Source of the DNA: Gammaproteobacteria bacterium
GTDB lineage: Bacteria; Pseudomonadota; Gammaproteobacteria; Enterobacterales; Psychrobiaceae
Direction of reading: 5' to 3'
DNA length: 64,000 bases
Assembly (NCBI GenBank): GCA_013214965.1
Contig: JABSRU010000016.1
Location: 1 to 64,000 of the forward strand
The translations under genes were made by a program, and so were the position numbers. The number at the start of each line of letters is the position of its first letter. The stretch's first letter is position 1. The notes under the pieces are model-generated. The model saw nothing but the letters and a program-made list of their open reading frames with translations, searched no databases and was not told the origin of the DNA. Positions 45,523 through 55,523 of the stretch are shown piece by piece.

Positions 45523-46320
45523 TTAAAACTCACATTTCGTTGCGATAATTTCACACATCATTGTTAATGCGCGTAGCCATTGCGGTTCAAAATGACTCAT
45601 AACGGTTTCAAGGGTTAACCACAGTATTGTTAGGCCTGCTAGCATGGTAACCGGAAAACCAATCGCAAATATATTTAATTGCGGAGAAGCACGGGTTAAA
45701 ATACCAAATGAAAAATTAATCAGTAATAACGCAACAATCGCCGAGATTGACATCGCTAAGGAGGCGGTAAACAACCAACCGCCCCAACGACTTATTTTAT
45801 CAAAGGTTAATGAGGTCAACCCTGTCGTGCCGATGGGCATCGTCTCAAAACTTAGCACCACCATTTTAATCATGGCCAAATGACCATCTACCGCAAAAAA
45901 GATTAATGTTGCCAAGATTAAGAAAAACTGCCCGACAACAGGTACTTGCTGTCCAGAGCCAGGATCAACCATGGAGGCAAAACCTAAACTTGTTTGCATC
46001 CCAATAATTTGACCCGCTAACACAAAGGTCTGCATCACTAATAACGACATAAACCCTAAAGCAACACCAATCAATATTTGTTGCACAACAATCAGAAAAC
46101 TAGAGAGTGAAAAGAGCAGCACATCGGTCGGAATCGTTAACGTTGGCGCTACTGCCATCGTGACAGCTAAAGAGTATAATAAACGGATCCGCATTGGCAT
46201 GTTACGACTGCCAATAGCGACCATTACCATAAACATCGCAGAAATTCGGCAAAAAGGCCAAATATAACTGGCGAGCCACGCCATAATCGTGCCCTGATAA
46301 ATTTCCATCAGTTTATCCAA
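45523..46320 (-). CDS. fliR: Flagellar export apparatus protein FliR
   Basis: A 265-residue integral membrane protein with six to seven hydrophobic segments, part of the FliPQR export pore. Blocks such as YIWPFCRISAMFMVMVAIGS at the N-terminus and SLGFASMVDPGSGQQVPVVGQFF in the middle are characteristic. It overlaps fliQ by eight bases. Confidence 0.96.
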   Translation of the reverse strand: MDKLMEIYQGTIMAWLASYIWPFCRISAMFMVMVAIGSRNMPMRIRLLYSLAVTMAVAPTLTIPTDVLLFSLSSFLIVVQQILIGVALGFMSLLVMQTFVLAGQIIGMQTSLGFASMVDPGSGQQVPVVGQFFLILATLIFFAVDGHLAMIKMVVLSFETMPIGTTGLTSLTFDKISRWGGWLFTASLAMSISAIVALLLINFSFGILTRASPQLNIFAIGFPVTMLAGLTILWLTLETVMSHFEPQWLRALTMMCEIIATKCEF

Positions 46321-46582
46321 TCACCATCGGGATCGCTTCAAAGATGTTCAACATAAAGTCCATCATCGTTTGAGTAAACCAATGAGCTCCGACAATTAAG
46401 GTTAATAAGGTCATCATTAAGCGGGGTAAAAAACTCAATGTTTGCTCATTTATCGAGGTCGCCGCTTGAAAAACTGCAACCATTAAACCAACAATTAAAC
46501 TAGGGACAACAATGGCGGCAACAATCAGCATAATAGTGAATAATGCTTCGCGAAAAATACCAACAAATACTTCAGGAGACAT
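46313..46582 (-). CDS. fliQ: Flagellar export apparatus protein FliQ
   Basis: An 89-residue protein with two transmembrane helices (about 15-40 and 52-75), the usual FliQ length. Sequence blocks: MSPEVFVGIFREALFTIMLI and AATSINEQTLSFLPRL. The start is ATG 46582; the frame extends upstream into fliP but that part is not FliQ-like. It contributes to the FliPQR pore. Confidence 0.96.
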   Translation of the reverse strand: MSPEVFVGIFREALFTIMLIVAAIVVPSLIVGLMVAVFQAATSINEQTLSFLPRLMMTLLTLIVGAHWFTQTMMDFMLNIFEAIPMVIG

Positions 46583-46596
46583 AGTTAAACCCTCAG

Positions 46597-47343
46597 TTAG
46601 GAGCCCAGGCCAAAGCTCATTGCTAATGTGCCCATCACTAATGACCAACCATCAACTAATACAAACAACATTAACTTAAAAGGTAACGAAACAATCATCG
46701 GCGATAACATCATCATCCCCATCGCCATGAGAACACTGGCCACCACCAGATCAAGCACTAAAAATGGAATAAATAACATAAACCCGATCTGAAATGCTGT
46801 TTTCAATTCACTGGTAATAAAAGCCGGGATCAGAACCAAAAATGGCACATCATTAATGTCTTTAACATCGTCATTATCACTAATTTCTAAAAATGTCGCG
46901 ATGTCTTTTTCGCGGGTTTGCGATAACATAAATTCACGAATAGGCAACTGTAATTGTTCTAAAGCCACAGTGGTCGAAATCTCTTCGTTAAGGTAAGGCT
47001 GGAGTGCATTATCATTAATTTTATTCATCACTGGAGTCATGATAAATAGACTCAAAAATAAAGATAAACCAATAATAATTTGATTTGACGGTGCTTGTTG
47101 CAAGCCCATTGCTTGTCTTAGGATGGACAACACAATAACGATTCGAGTAAAAGATGTCATCATGATTACAATAGCAGGAATAAAGCTTAACGCGGTCATT
47201 AACGCTAAGACTTGTAATGTCACACTGTATTCTTGGCTGCCATCTGCGTTTGGAATAACCGTGACTGCGGGGATCCCGGTCGACTGAGCAAACAAGCTTG
47301 GTGTCACCAATAATAACAACGTTAATATCAATAAGCGGATCAT
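46597..47343 (-). CDS. fliP: Flagellar export apparatus protein FliP
   Basis: A 248-residue protein with a cleaved signal peptide (ending near residue 20), four membrane helices and FliP blocks [37 protein letters not shown] and [20 protein letters not shown]. Core of the export pore. Overlaps the fliO stop by four bases. Confidence 0.97.
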   Translation of the reverse strand: MIRLLILTLLLLVTPSLFAQSTGIPAVTVIPNADGSQEYSVTLQVLALMTALSFIPAIVIMMTSFTRIVIVLSILRQAMGLQQAPSNQIIIGLSLFLSLFIMTPVMNKINDNALQPYLNEEISTTVALEQLQLPIREFMLSQTREKDIATFLEISDNDDVKDINDVPFLVLIPAFITSELKTAFQIGFMLFIPFLVLDLVVASVLMAMGMMMLSPMIVSLPFKLMLFVLVDGWSLVMGTLAMSFGLGS

Positions 47344-47768
47344 GACTTCCCTTTCTTAAGCAAGCGAGTTAATGAATCAAGATTGATACCAGCAGACTGG
47401 GATGTCTTATTCATAGTCGGTGCGATGTTATTGGTTAATTTATCAATCAAGCGGATTTCACCGGCGGTCACCCCAATTAAATATTGTTGTTGTTCAATTT
47501 CAACCACAATTAATCGCTCTTTAGTACCCACGGGTAATGTCGCGACCAGTTTAATCGCCCCTTGTCCGGCAATACCAAGGTTAAAACGTTTGGCTAACAT
47601 TGCTAAGCCAAAAATAACACCAATGACCACCAACAACGACATGATCATGTTTAAATAATCAGGCGCAATTCGTCCCTGTGCCATCACCGGGGAAGCCATA
47701 AGCATCCCCGCGAAGCTCACACATCGTTTAACGTAACTTTTTAATACGTTCTGTTTGGCTAATAACAT
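47340..47768 (-). CDS. fliO: Flagellar export assembly protein FliO
   Basis: A 142-residue protein with an N-terminal signal-like segment ([14 protein letters not shown]), one transmembrane helix ([25 protein letters not shown]) and a cytoplasmic domain with [23 protein letters not shown]. FliO assists FliP assembly. The start at 47768 overlaps the fliN 3' end by 41 bases; it is kept because it supplies the basic n-region of the signal. Confidence 0.9.
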   Translation of the reverse strand: MLLAKQNVLKSYVKRCVSFAGMLMASPVMAQGRIAPDYLNMIMSLLVVIGVIFGLAMLAKRFNLGIAGQGAIKLVATLPVGTKERLIVVEIEQQQYLIGVTAGEIRLIDKLTNNIAPTMNKTSQSAGINLDSLTRLLKKGKS

Positions 47769-48105
47769 CTGTTAATCGAATACCAAATTTATCATTGACA
47801 ACTACCACTTCACCGTGAGCTATTAATGTCCCATTAACGAGTACATCTAATGCCTCACCAGCCACTCGATCTAACTCAATCACAGATCCTTGATTGAGTT
47901 GTAATAAGTTCCTGATGGTGATATTCGAGCGCCCGACTTCCATCGAGATCGACACTGGAATATCTAAAATTCCATCTAATTTGTCATCTCCGGTGGATAC
48001 GAGTTTATCACCGGGTTCTGCTTCTAAGTTTTCTAGCTCAATTTGACTAGCTTCCGCCTCTTCTTGCTCAGCAAGTGCGTCAGCCCAATCATCCATATCA
48101 CTCAT
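47728..48105 (-). CDS. fliN: Flagellar motor switch protein FliN
   Basis: A 125-residue C-ring protein: acidic N-terminal tail (DDWADALAEQEEAEA) and a SpoA domain (about 48-122: ILDIPVSISMEVGRSNITIRNLLQLNQGSVIELDRVAGEALDVLVNG). It forms the lower C-ring and docks the export chaperone complex with FliH. Confidence 0.97.
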   Translation of the reverse strand: MSDMDDWADALAEQEEAEASQIELENLEAEPGDKLVSTGDDKLDGILDIPVSISMEVGRSNITIRNLLQLNQGSVIELDRVAGEALDVLVNGTLIAHGEVVVVNDKFGIRLTDVISQTERIKKLR

Positions 48106-48127
48106 TATTCAACTCACTTAATCAATA

Positions 48128-49147
48128 CTAACTGGTGGATTTATTTTTACGCTGTAATAACTGAAACTCTGATTTTTGAGTCTCAGGTCGCGGAATAACA
48201 GACGTTATCTTAACGCCTATATTATCATTTATTTTTCCAAGTTTACCACGATATGATGGTAAATCTTCAACTCTGATTAAGACATTATCAGGCATCTCAA
48301 ACGGAATAATATCGCCCACTTCCATTTCCATAATTTGACGAAGGGTCAAATCAATCTCACCTAATGAAGCATCGATTTCAACTTTAACATCCATAATTTC
48401 GTCTTTTAAAGCGGCACTCCACCGTTGATCCGTGTCTTCTTTATCACTCTGAACGCCGGCATCAAGTAATTCCCGAATAGGTTCTAACATCGAGTAAGGC
48501 AGTGCGATATGAAAATCACCGCCGCCACCATCTAACTCGATATGGAAAGAACAAACCACAATCACTTCGGTTGGGCTCACAATATTGGCCATTGACGGAT
48601 TAACTTCAGAATCTAGATATTCAAAATCAACGTCCATCACGGGTGCCCAAGCTTCTGCATAATCCTCAAAAACAATCTTGAGTAATAATTGAATAATTCG
48701 GCGCTCGGTTGGCGTAAATTCACGTCCTTCAATTTTAGCGGGATAGCGGCCATCGCCACCAAAAAAATTATCAACCAAAATAAAAACTAAACGCGCTTCT
48801 AGGGTAATTAATGCGGTGCCCTTAAGTGGTCTAAAACGGACCATATTTAAACTCGTAGGTACGAATAGGGTGTGGATATATTCGCCAAACTTTAACATTT
48901 GAACGCCATTAATCGACACTTCAGTGGTCCGCCGCATCAAATTAAACAGACTAATTCTTAAGTGACGAGCAAAACGTTCATTAACCATTTCAAGAGTCGG
49001 CATCCGCCCCCGAACAATACGATCTTGAGATGAAAAATCGTATTCTGCGGCAAAGTCGCCATTGCCCTCGTCGGTATCATCATCATCAACGTCATCAACA
49101 CCATGAAGTAGCGCATCGATTTCATCTTGACTTAGTAGATCATTCAC
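48128..49147 (-). CDS. fliM: Flagellar motor switch protein FliM
   Basis: A 339-residue C-ring protein. The N-terminal peptide LLSQDEIDALLHG is the CheY-P binding motif, followed by an acidic linker (DDVDDDDTDEGNG), the CheC-like middle domain and a C-terminal SpoA domain (about 250-325). It translates CheY-P binding into a change in rotation. Followed by fliN after 22 bases. Confidence 0.97.
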   Translation of the reverse strand: MNDLLSQDEIDALLHGVDDVDDDDTDEGNGDFAAEYDFSSQDRIVRGRMPTLEMVNERFARHLRISLFNLMRRTTEVSINGVQMLKFGEYIHTLFVPTSLNMVRFRPLKGTALITLEARLVFILVDNFFGGDGRYPAKIEGREFTPTERRIIQLLLKIVFEDYAEAWAPVMDVDFEYLDSEVNPSMANIVSPTEVIVVCSFHIELDGGGGDFHIALPYSMLEPIRELLDAGVQSDKEDTDQRWSAALKDEIMDVKVEIDASLGEIDLTLRQIMEMEVGDIIPFEMPDNVLIRVEDLPSYRGKLGKINDNIGVKITSVIPRPETQKSEFQLLQRKNKSTS

Positions 49148-49156
49148 AAGTTATAC

Positions 49157-49705
49157 CTACTGCATTACAAAGCCGATAAACAACACTTTCTCAATTACCG
49201 GTTGCCCGACAATCGGTTCGAGTGCTTTTTGTACCGCTTCTTGAGCCAGAGTTCTTAATTCATCTTTACCGATTCTTGTGGCTAGTTTTTCGGCATTAGA
49301 ATTACTAAAAACAGTTAAGAGTGTATCTTCGATTAATGGGATATGCTTACGTGCTGAAGTATCATTTTCAGCGCCCCGAACCAACAATTGCACTTTTATC
49401 TGTACTAAACGATCACGACCATAGCCAGGGACATTAAAAATAAAAGGTCGTGGCATCCGAACGTAAAAAGCATCACTAATTTCAGCTTCTCCACTATCGT
49501 CACTTGCCTCTTCAGCATTTTCTGGCGATGCGGTGTCGGATTCACCATCAATCAATTCTTGTTCAACGGGTTCATCGCCTGACATCATAAAGAAAGCAGC
49601 ACCGCCACCACCAGCAAGTAAAAGAACAACAGCAACTATGATAATAATTAACTTCTTTTTACCGCCACCAGCGCCTTCTTCTACTTCTGTCGATTCATCT
49701 GCCAT
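49157..49705 (-). CDS. fliL: Flagellar basal body protein FliL
   Basis: A 182-residue protein: Lys-rich cytoplasmic N-terminus, one transmembrane helix (LIIIIVAVVLLLAGGGGAAFF), an acidic linker rich in Glu, Asp and Ser (about 45-75), then the periplasmic FliL domain (FYVRMPRPFIFNVPGYGRDRLVQI). FliL supports stator function. A 114-bp gap separates it from fliK. Confidence 0.96.
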   Translation of the reverse strand: MADESTEVEEGAGGGKKKLIIIIVAVVLLLAGGGGAAFFMMSGDEPVEQELIDGESDTASPENAEEASDDSGEAEISDAFYVRMPRPFIFNVPGYGRDRLVQIKVQLLVRGAENDTSARKHIPLIEDTLLTVFSNSNAEKLATRIGKDELRTLAQEAVQKALEPIVGQPVIEKVLFIGFVMQ

Positions 49706-49819
49706 TATACTATTTCCTTAATATATATACCCGTATCCTGCGGGAGCTTGGATATATGTTCAGCCTATTGTGGCCTCAAGTTAACATAAAACCTATCTTG
49801 TTCCTACGGACAAGTTACT

Positions 49820-51664
49820 TTAAGCATAATAATCAATGCCATCGGTTGAATGTTTGTTCAAATTGAGTGTAACTACACTTTGATCGGATTCAAATTCATC
49901 ATCGGAACCATTTAGCCGCTCACCCTGTTGCTGCTCGGTGAGCTGTTGTTCTGAACCTTTATTTTGCTGACTAACATCGCTATCTTGCAAAACTATCCCC
50001 TGTTGCTCGAGCATTTCTTTTAGTTTACTCATCGCATTTTCTAGCATTTCTTTAGCTTGAGAGTTTTGAACCTGAAATTGTACATTCATTTGATCATTTT
50101 GAAGTTGTAATCGAATACTCATGCCACCTAATTCTTCAGGATCTAATTGAATAATCGCGTGTTGAATACCGCCATTAACCATTAAACTAACCCGCTCCTT
50201 GAGCGCTTTGGCTGCGCTGGTTTCATGATGTAATGGTAATTTCGTCGTGAGTTCCACCGCTTTAGTTGCTGCCATTTGCTCTTTAGTTATCATGCCGCTG
50301 ATTTCTTTTTTATCCTGATTGATTTGACTTAATTCAATCGAATCTAATAGCTCTGATGACACAGGGGCCATTGAGATGCGTTCTGATGGTTTAACGCTTT
50401 GTTGCGCCTCAGTTTGCATCATTTTCTTAAACAGTAAATCAAAATTATCAGTGGCTTTCACTGGTTTATTATCTTGATTTACTTCATCATCACTAATTTC
50501 TGTGACATCAGTGTCTTTGTCGGTATCCGCTGCTTTATCTTTACGATCTAAAGCATTAAAATTTGCAATAACGGCCGTGTTCGCAGGCTCACTAGTTGTC
50601 ACTTGCGTTAGTGGTTCAGTCTTAAGCCCAACTAACGTTTGGATTTGAGTCATCGGTTGAGTTAAGTCATCACCGAGGATCTTTGTTTGACTGATTAAAC
50701 TCTGACTACTCGATGTCACTGCCTGAGGTACTAATGTTAGATCTTTAGCGGGTAACGGGATGCTTTCAACAACCTTGTCACCTTCCATTTGATTATCCGC
50801 CATTCCTGCTAGCGTTGTCGAACGCTGTGCCAATTCAACGGCCAATTGTCGCTCTTTCTCAAACTGAGTCATGACATTGGCAGCACTAGCGACCGAAACA
50901 GGAACAGTTGTCACTAATTGTTGCTGATCTTTTTCAGGTAGTTGTTTGATAATATCTTTAATCGTTGTTAGTTGCTCGGAGTCAACTTCTTTTGTATTTT
51001 CAGCAGTGTTGAATTTATCCGGTAGGCTAATTAATTGTTCAATCGGTTGCAGTAATCGTTGAGCAACTTCTAATTCAACGTCTTTATCGACAATCGCCTC
51101 TTCGGCTATGACTGGCGTTACTTGATCGATAGAATTTTTTAGATCTTGCAGTTGTTGTAATAACTGTTCGCTGTTACTCAACGGCTTAATCATTTCTTCA
51201 AGCGTTGCCACCGTGGTTGCTGGTGATGGTTCAATAGTTTGCTCGACTAAGGTGAGCCGTTGCGAGTCTATTAGTACTTCATTTTTAATCGGGTTTAATT
51301 GAAGTTGTTCTAATGTTACTCCACGCCCAGCTCGTTGCTGAGTGGGATCATCAAATAACGGACGTACTTTATCACCTTGAAGTTTAAGCGCAGCTTGTTG
51401 TTTTAACTCTGAGAGTATTGACGTAGCAACGCTAGATATTGCCTCTTCAGTACTTGCATCGCTAACTGATTCAACCACATCAGTGCTAGCATTATTGAGT
51501 TTAAGCTCTTCACTAAACACATCATTAAATCGCACATCATCAACATCGCTGTCCGCGGTCTGTTCTGACCGAAAATTCCGATCATCAGCGGCAAATATTG
51601 CCGATGGCGGATTTACCGATGGCATACTGCTTGGCATCAATATACTGCTTAAACTTTCGCTCAT
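49820..51664 (-). CDS. fliK: Flagellar hook-length control protein FliK
   Basis: A 614-residue, Gln/Thr/Ser-rich protein with low complexity over about 480 residues and a conserved C-terminal domain (about 500-580: VSLMVNGGIQHAIIQLDPEELGGMSIRLQLQ split in the family signature, followed by LENAMSKLKEMLEQQGI). It measures the hook and triggers the FlhB switch. It is longer than the E. coli protein (about 400), as common in polar-flagellate species. A separate sigma-54 promoter candidate precedes it. Confidence 0.93.
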   Translation of the reverse strand: MSESLSSILMPSSMPSVNPPSAIFAADDRNFRSEQTADSDVDDVRFNDVFSEELKLNNASTDVVESVSDASTEEAISSVATSILSELKQQAALKLQGDKVRPLFDDPTQQRAGRGVTLEQLQLNPIKNEVLIDSQRLTLVEQTIEPSPATTVATLEEMIKPLSNSEQLLQQLQDLKNSIDQVTPVIAEEAIVDKDVELEVAQRLLQPIEQLISLPDKFNTAENTKEVDSEQLTTIKDIIKQLPEKDQQQLVTTVPVSVASAANVMTQFEKERQLAVELAQRSTTLAGMADNQMEGDKVVESIPLPAKDLTLVPQAVTSSSQSLISQTKILGDDLTQPMTQIQTLVGLKTEPLTQVTTSEPANTAVIANFNALDRKDKAADTDKDTDVTEISDDEVNQDNKPVKATDNFDLLFKKMMQTEAQQSVKPSERISMAPVSSELLDSIELSQINQDKKEISGMITKEQMAATKAVELTTKLPLHHETSAAKALKERVSLMVNGGIQHAIIQLDPEELGGMSIRLQLQNDQMNVQFQVQNSQAKEMLENAMSKLKEMLEQQGIVLQDSDVSQQNKGSEQQLTEQQQGERLNGSDDEFESDQSVVTLNLNKHSTDGIDYYA

Positions 51665-51706
51665 CCGTTGCTCCAGAAGATTTTAGTGTGTGCGTTGATA
51701 AAATAA

Positions 51707-51737
51707 ATAGTCAAATAATTCCTGCTTAAATGACTAT
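51707..51737 (-). promoter_or_regulatory. Inverted ATAGTCA half-sites between fliK promoter and fliK
   Basis: ATAGTCA (51707-51713) and TGACTAT (51731-51737) are perfect inverted 7-mers 17 bases apart, just downstream of the predicted fliK transcription start. The same half-site forms the core of the flrA/fliS palindrome, so it may be a FlrA or FlrC site. Confidence 0.5.
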
Positions 51738-51758
51738 CTGACGTCAGTTAAATTTATA

Positions 51759-51776
51759 ATGCAAAGGTTATGCCTA
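51759..51776 (-). promoter_or_regulatory. Sigma-54 promoter candidate for fliK
   Basis: On the minus strand TAGGCATAACCTTTGCAT carries GG-N10-GC (GG at 51774-51773, GC at 51762-51761) with a perfect TTGCA -12 box. It lies in the 128-bp gap between fliJ and fliK, giving a leader of about 85 bases. It would let fliK and later genes be expressed apart from fliEFGHIJ. Confidence 0.6.
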
Positions 51777-51792
51777 GTTTTGTTTTTTATGA

Positions 51793-52245
51793 TTATGATG
51801 AACGTTTTATCTTTCGATAATGGGCCATCATTGCAAATTCGTCTGACAATTTTTGTTGCTGTTTATCTTGAATCTCTTGATATTCTTGCTGCTGCTTGTT
51901 GATCAAAAAATTGATTGAATCAAGATACCTTAGAGACTGTTGCCATTGAACCTTTCGGGCATCGACCGCAAGTTGGGCCCGAACTATCACATCTAACTGC
52001 TGAGTAATTGAGCTATCAATTTTAGCTAAGAAACCTTGTAACAAACCCAATTTAGCCGCTGATAAACCTTGCTTTCCTTGTTCAATCATCTGCCGCATGT
52101 AATCAAGCTTATATTCTTCTAATGACGACTTTTGCTGTTGTAGCTGAGTCATTTGTTGCTGTGAAGCACTAAATGCTTGGAGTGCAGCTCGCTCTTTATT
52201 GGTCGCCATTTCTTTGACCATGATTAATTGTTTGAGATCAGCCAT
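51793..52245 (-). CDS. fliJ: Flagellar export chaperone FliJ
   Basis: A 150-residue, nearly all-helical coiled-coil protein rich in Gln, Lys and Glu, with the standard FliJ length. It forms the central stalk of the FliI ATPase and escorts export chaperones. It overlaps the fliI stop by eight bases. Confidence 0.93.
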   Translation of the reverse strand: MADLKQLIMVKEMATNKERAALQAFSASQQQMTQLQQQKSSLEEYKLDYMRQMIEQGKQGLSAAKLGLLQGFLAKIDSSITQQLDVIVRAQLAVDARKVQWQQSLRYLDSINFLINKQQQEYQEIQDKQQQKLSDEFAMMAHYRKIKRSS

Positions 52246-53584
52246 TCAATGCATCGCCTAATTGAGTTAATGCGACCAACGAATCATCATAAAGGTGAGT
52301 CTCTTTCATTGTTTGCTGACAAAAGGCTTCAATCACTTCATGAAATTGAATCGCTTTATCCACGCGAGGATCGGCGCCAGCCACATAAGCACCGATCGCA
52401 ATCAAATCTTTATTTTGTTGATATAGAGAATAAAATTGCTTGACCACTCTGGCATAGGATAAGTGCTGTTCACTCACCACCATAGGCATCACTCGTGAAA
52501 TAGACGCTTCAACATCAATCGCTGGATAATGACCCGACTCGGCCAGTTTTCGAGATAGCACGATATGACCATCAAGAATCGCCCGGGAAGCATCCGCGAT
52601 CGGATCCTGCAAGTCATCACCTTCCGTTAACACCGTATAAAATGCGGTTATTGACCCTTGACCTTCACTGCCATTACCCGCACGTTCAACTAACTGAGGT
52701 AATTTAGCAAACACCGAGGGTGGATAACCTTTTGTGGCTGGCGGCTCACCGATGGCTAATGCAATTTCACGTTGTGCTTGGGCAAAACGGGTCAATGAAT
52801 CCATTAGCAATAAAACATCCATCCCTTGATCACGAAAATACTCAGCGATCGCCACCGATGTTTCACAGGCCTTTAAACGCATCAGCGGCGAAGTGTCGGC
52901 AGGGGCAGCAACAACAACCGAGCGTTTTCGGCCTTGTTCTCCCAAAATTTCTTCAATAAACTCTTTAACTTCACGGCCACGTTCACCGACTAAGCCAACC
53001 ACAATGACATCAGCACTGGTGCCACGGGTCATCATGCCAAGTAATACACTTTTACCAACACCTGAGCCGGCAAATAATCCCATCCGTTGACCTTTACCAA
53101 CGGTCAGCATGGTATTAATTGCTCTGATCCCAACATCAAGTGGTTGCTCTATTGGCCGTCGAGACAACGGATTAATTGGCTTTGCTTTACCACTTAAATG
53201 ATGGTCGGTTTTTAGGGGCCCTAAACCATCAAGCGGCCGACCAACGCCATCAACCACTCGACCCAGTAATTCCATCCCCACCGGTATTCCTTTTTGCTGT
53301 GACAAGGGTCTAACCGTTGCACCAGGTAACACTCCCAGGACCTCCTCACTGGGCATTAAATAGAGAATGTCGTCAGAAAAACCAACCACTTCGGCACTGA
53401 TTTCGCCATTAAGGGTTTCAACACTGCATTGACTGCCAATAGGTGCACGACAACCAACGGCCTCCATGGTTAAACCGACGACGCGCTTGAGTTTACCCGA
53501 AGTGACCGCTTGAAATTGATTAACATTTTTATGATAGGCAGAAAGCTTATTGGCCCAATTAGGCTCAATCGGTGATTCACTCAT
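52238..53584 (-). CDS. fliI: Flagellar export ATPase FliI
   Basis: A 448-residue F1-like ATPase: Walker [14 protein letters not shown] (about residue 169), [16 protein letters not shown], Walker [19 protein letters not shown], and [25 protein letters not shown] near residue 335. It energises and orders flagellar export. Overlaps fliH by four bases. Confidence 0.98.
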   Translation of the reverse strand: MSESPIEPNWANKLSAYHKNVNQFQAVTSGKLKRVVGLTMEAVGCRAPIGSQCSVETLNGEISAEVVGFSDDILYLMPSEEVLGVLPGATVRPLSQQKGIPVGMELLGRVVDGVGRPLDGLGPLKTDHHLSGKAKPINPLSRRPIEQPLDVGIRAINTMLTVGKGQRMGLFAGSGVGKSVLLGMMTRGTSADVIVVGLVGERGREVKEFIEEILGEQGRKRSVVVAAPADTSPLMRLKACETSVAIAEYFRDQGMDVLLLMDSLTRFAQAQREIALAIGEPPATKGYPPSVFAKLPQLVERAGNGSEGQGSITAFYTVLTEGDDLQDPIADASRAILDGHIVLSRKLAESGHYPAIDVEASISRVMPMVVSEQHLSYARVVKQFYSLYQQNKDLIAIGAYVAGADPRVDKAIQFHEVIEAFCQQTMKETHLYDDSLVALTQLGDALNG

Positions 53585-54438
53585 CGCTGTGCTGATTCTT
53601 CAATAGAGTTGGGGTCAATGTCAGGTTTTGGTTGTGAGTGGAAATCATCAAAAACTTGTTCAATTCTAGCGGCTAAATTTAACTGTACACTACTGGTATG
53701 TGATTCAATCTCACAGCTACCAATGGTCATAGCCGGATCAACTTCAATCGTAACATTACGTTTATCAAGTTGTTCTTGATCCCACAACTGTTCAATTGCC
53801 GCAATATCTTGTTCATTCAACCTGACATTAATCGGTTCTTTTTTTCCGATCAATCGTACACCTTCACTAACCGCTGTTACGATCGGTTGAGTACTTTGTT
53901 GCACTTCGGTATGAACAATTTTTACTGCAACATCTAATGCCAGTGCCACCAATGCCTGTTCTATGCTTTCTTCTTGGGCGGCCAACGGATTCTGAAACTG
54001 CTCAATCAGCTGGCTCAAAATGGTCAGCTGTGCATCGATTTTTACTTTCGTTTCATCATATGCCTGTTGTTGACCTTCATTTTTACCCTGATCTAATCCC
54101 TGTTGGTATCCTTCATCATGACCCGAAAGAATGCCTTTTTCTTGGCCACGACTGAATCCTTCGTCATAGCCTTCCTGTTGCGCCGTAGCTCGAATACTTT
54201 CTAATTCCTGAGCCGTGACCGTCGCCGGATCGACGACATCTTCAATAATCAATTCTGTTGAATTGTCGGAGTCTGCCACAGGCCGGGTTGGTTTCTGTTT
54301 GGTCACCGCCTCGGGAGTCATCCCGAAAGCATTGGTGGTTTTCTTCGTTACCGCCTCTGATACATCAGGGGCATACCAACGTTTAAGCAGCTCCAACTGT
54401 TCATCATTTGGTTTAAACACTCGATCTAACGCCATCAA
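53581..54438 (-). CDS. fliH: Flagellar export regulator FliH
   Basis: A 285-residue protein: Pro/Thr-rich N-terminus, a central helix with Gly-x3-Gly spacing ([30 protein letters not shown], read as repeats of E-G-x-x-x-G at residues 89-118) and a C-terminal vATPase-E-like domain. It regulates FliI and links it to the C-ring. Follows fliG by 20 bases. Confidence 0.94.
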   Translation of the reverse strand: MMALDRVFKPNDEQLELLKRWYAPDVSEAVTKKTTNAFGMTPEAVTKQKPTRPVADSDNSTELIIEDVVDPATVTAQELESIRATAQQEGYDEGFSRGQEKGILSGHDEGYQQGLDQGKNEGQQQAYDETKVKIDAQLTILSQLIEQFQNPLAAQEESIEQALVALALDVAVKIVHTEVQQSTQPIVTAVSEGVRLIGKKEPINVRLNEQDIAAIEQLWDQEQLDKRNVTIEVDPAMTIGSCEIESHTSSVQLNLAARIEQVFDDFHSQPKPDIDPNSIEESAQR

Positions 54439-54458
54439 TATTCCCTTGATTTATGTGA

Positions 54459-55502
54459 TTATAAGAACTCATCGCCGCCGCCGCCGCCGAGCTGAATTTC
54501 ACCGGAATCAGATAAACGAGTAGCCACCGCAAGGATCTCTTTTTGTGCCGCTTCAACTTCACTGACTCGAATAGGTCCCATCGCTTCTAAATCATCCACC
54601 AGCATTTCTGACGCACGTTTAGACATATTCTTAAGGAACTTATCTTTAAGCGCCTCATCGGCACCTTTTAGTGCTTTCATCAGATCATCTTGCTGGACAT
54701 CACGTAAAATAGCCTGAATGCCACGATCATCGACATCAATTAAGTTCTCGAATACGAACATCAGATCTTGAAGCTTCTGTGCCATTTCCTCATCGGTATC
54801 ACGAATAGAATCCATCAATTGCCCTTCAACACTATTATCAAGATAGTTCATGATGTTAGCTGCTGATTTTAAGCCGCCCATTTTAGCGGCTTGTGCACCA
54901 GCTTGCCCGGCAAACTGTTTTTCCATAATATCATTAAGTTCTTGTAAGGCCGCCGGTTGTACTTCTTCTAAATTAGCGATTCGCATCATCAAATCTAGCC
55001 TCACTTTCTCACTAAATTGAGACATAATCTCTGCTGACTGCTCAGGATCTAAATACGACAGCACAATCGTTTGGATCTGCGGGTGCTCACTGACAATAAT
55101 ATTAGCCACTTGGCGCGCATCCATCCACTTAAGTGATTCAAGACCTTTAGCACTACCCCCTAAAATTATTTGATCAATAATATTGGACGCTTTATCTTCC
55201 CCTAATGCCTCAATCAACGCCTTACGAATAAAGTCTTCAGAGTTTAAACCAATCGCAGAAAGTTCCTGGATTTCATCCAAAAAAGCCCGTAAGACAGAAT
55301 TAACCTTGGCTGGAGAAAAATCTGTAAGTCCCGCCATCGCCTGCCCCACGTATTGAACCTCTTTAGGTTCTAGTGCTTTCAAAATATTTGCCGCATCCCC
55401 TTCTTTTAAACTTAACAACAGAAATGCCGTTTTATCCAGTCCGCTTAAGGTACTAACGTCAAACTCTTCTTTAGGTTTCTCTTGCGCTACTTCTTCAGCC
55501 AT
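54459..55502 (-). CDS. fliG: Flagellar motor switch protein FliG
   Basis: A 347-residue rotor protein with armadillo-like middle domains and the C-terminal torque domain: MFVFENLIDVDDRGIQAILRDVQQDDLMKALKGADEALKDKF holds the conserved charged residues that meet the stator. The extreme C-terminus is glycine-rich (GGGGDEFL). It sits between FliF and FliM in the motor. Confidence 0.97.
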   Translation of the reverse strand: MAEEVAQEKPKEEFDVSTLSGLDKTAFLLLSLKEGDAANILKALEPKEVQYVGQAMAGLTDFSPAKVNSVLRAFLDEIQELSAIGLNSEDFIRKALIEALGEDKASNIIDQIILGGSAKGLESLKWMDARQVANIIVSEHPQIQTIVLSYLDPEQSAEIMSQFSEKVRLDLMMRIANLEEVQPAALQELNDIMEKQFAGQAGAQAAKMGGLKSAANIMNYLDNSVEGQLMDSIRDTDEEMAQKLQDLMFVFENLIDVDDRGIQAILRDVQQDDLMKALKGADEALKDKFLKNMSKRASEMLVDDLEAMGPIRVSEVEAAQKEILAVATRLSDSGEIQLGGGGGDEFL

Positions 55503-55523
55503 GATTTTTTACTCTTCTCTTGG

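Noticed and set aside
49740-49775. Possible terminator between fliK and fliL
   Set aside because: Only a 4-bp CCCG/CGGG stem with no T tract; too weak to call.
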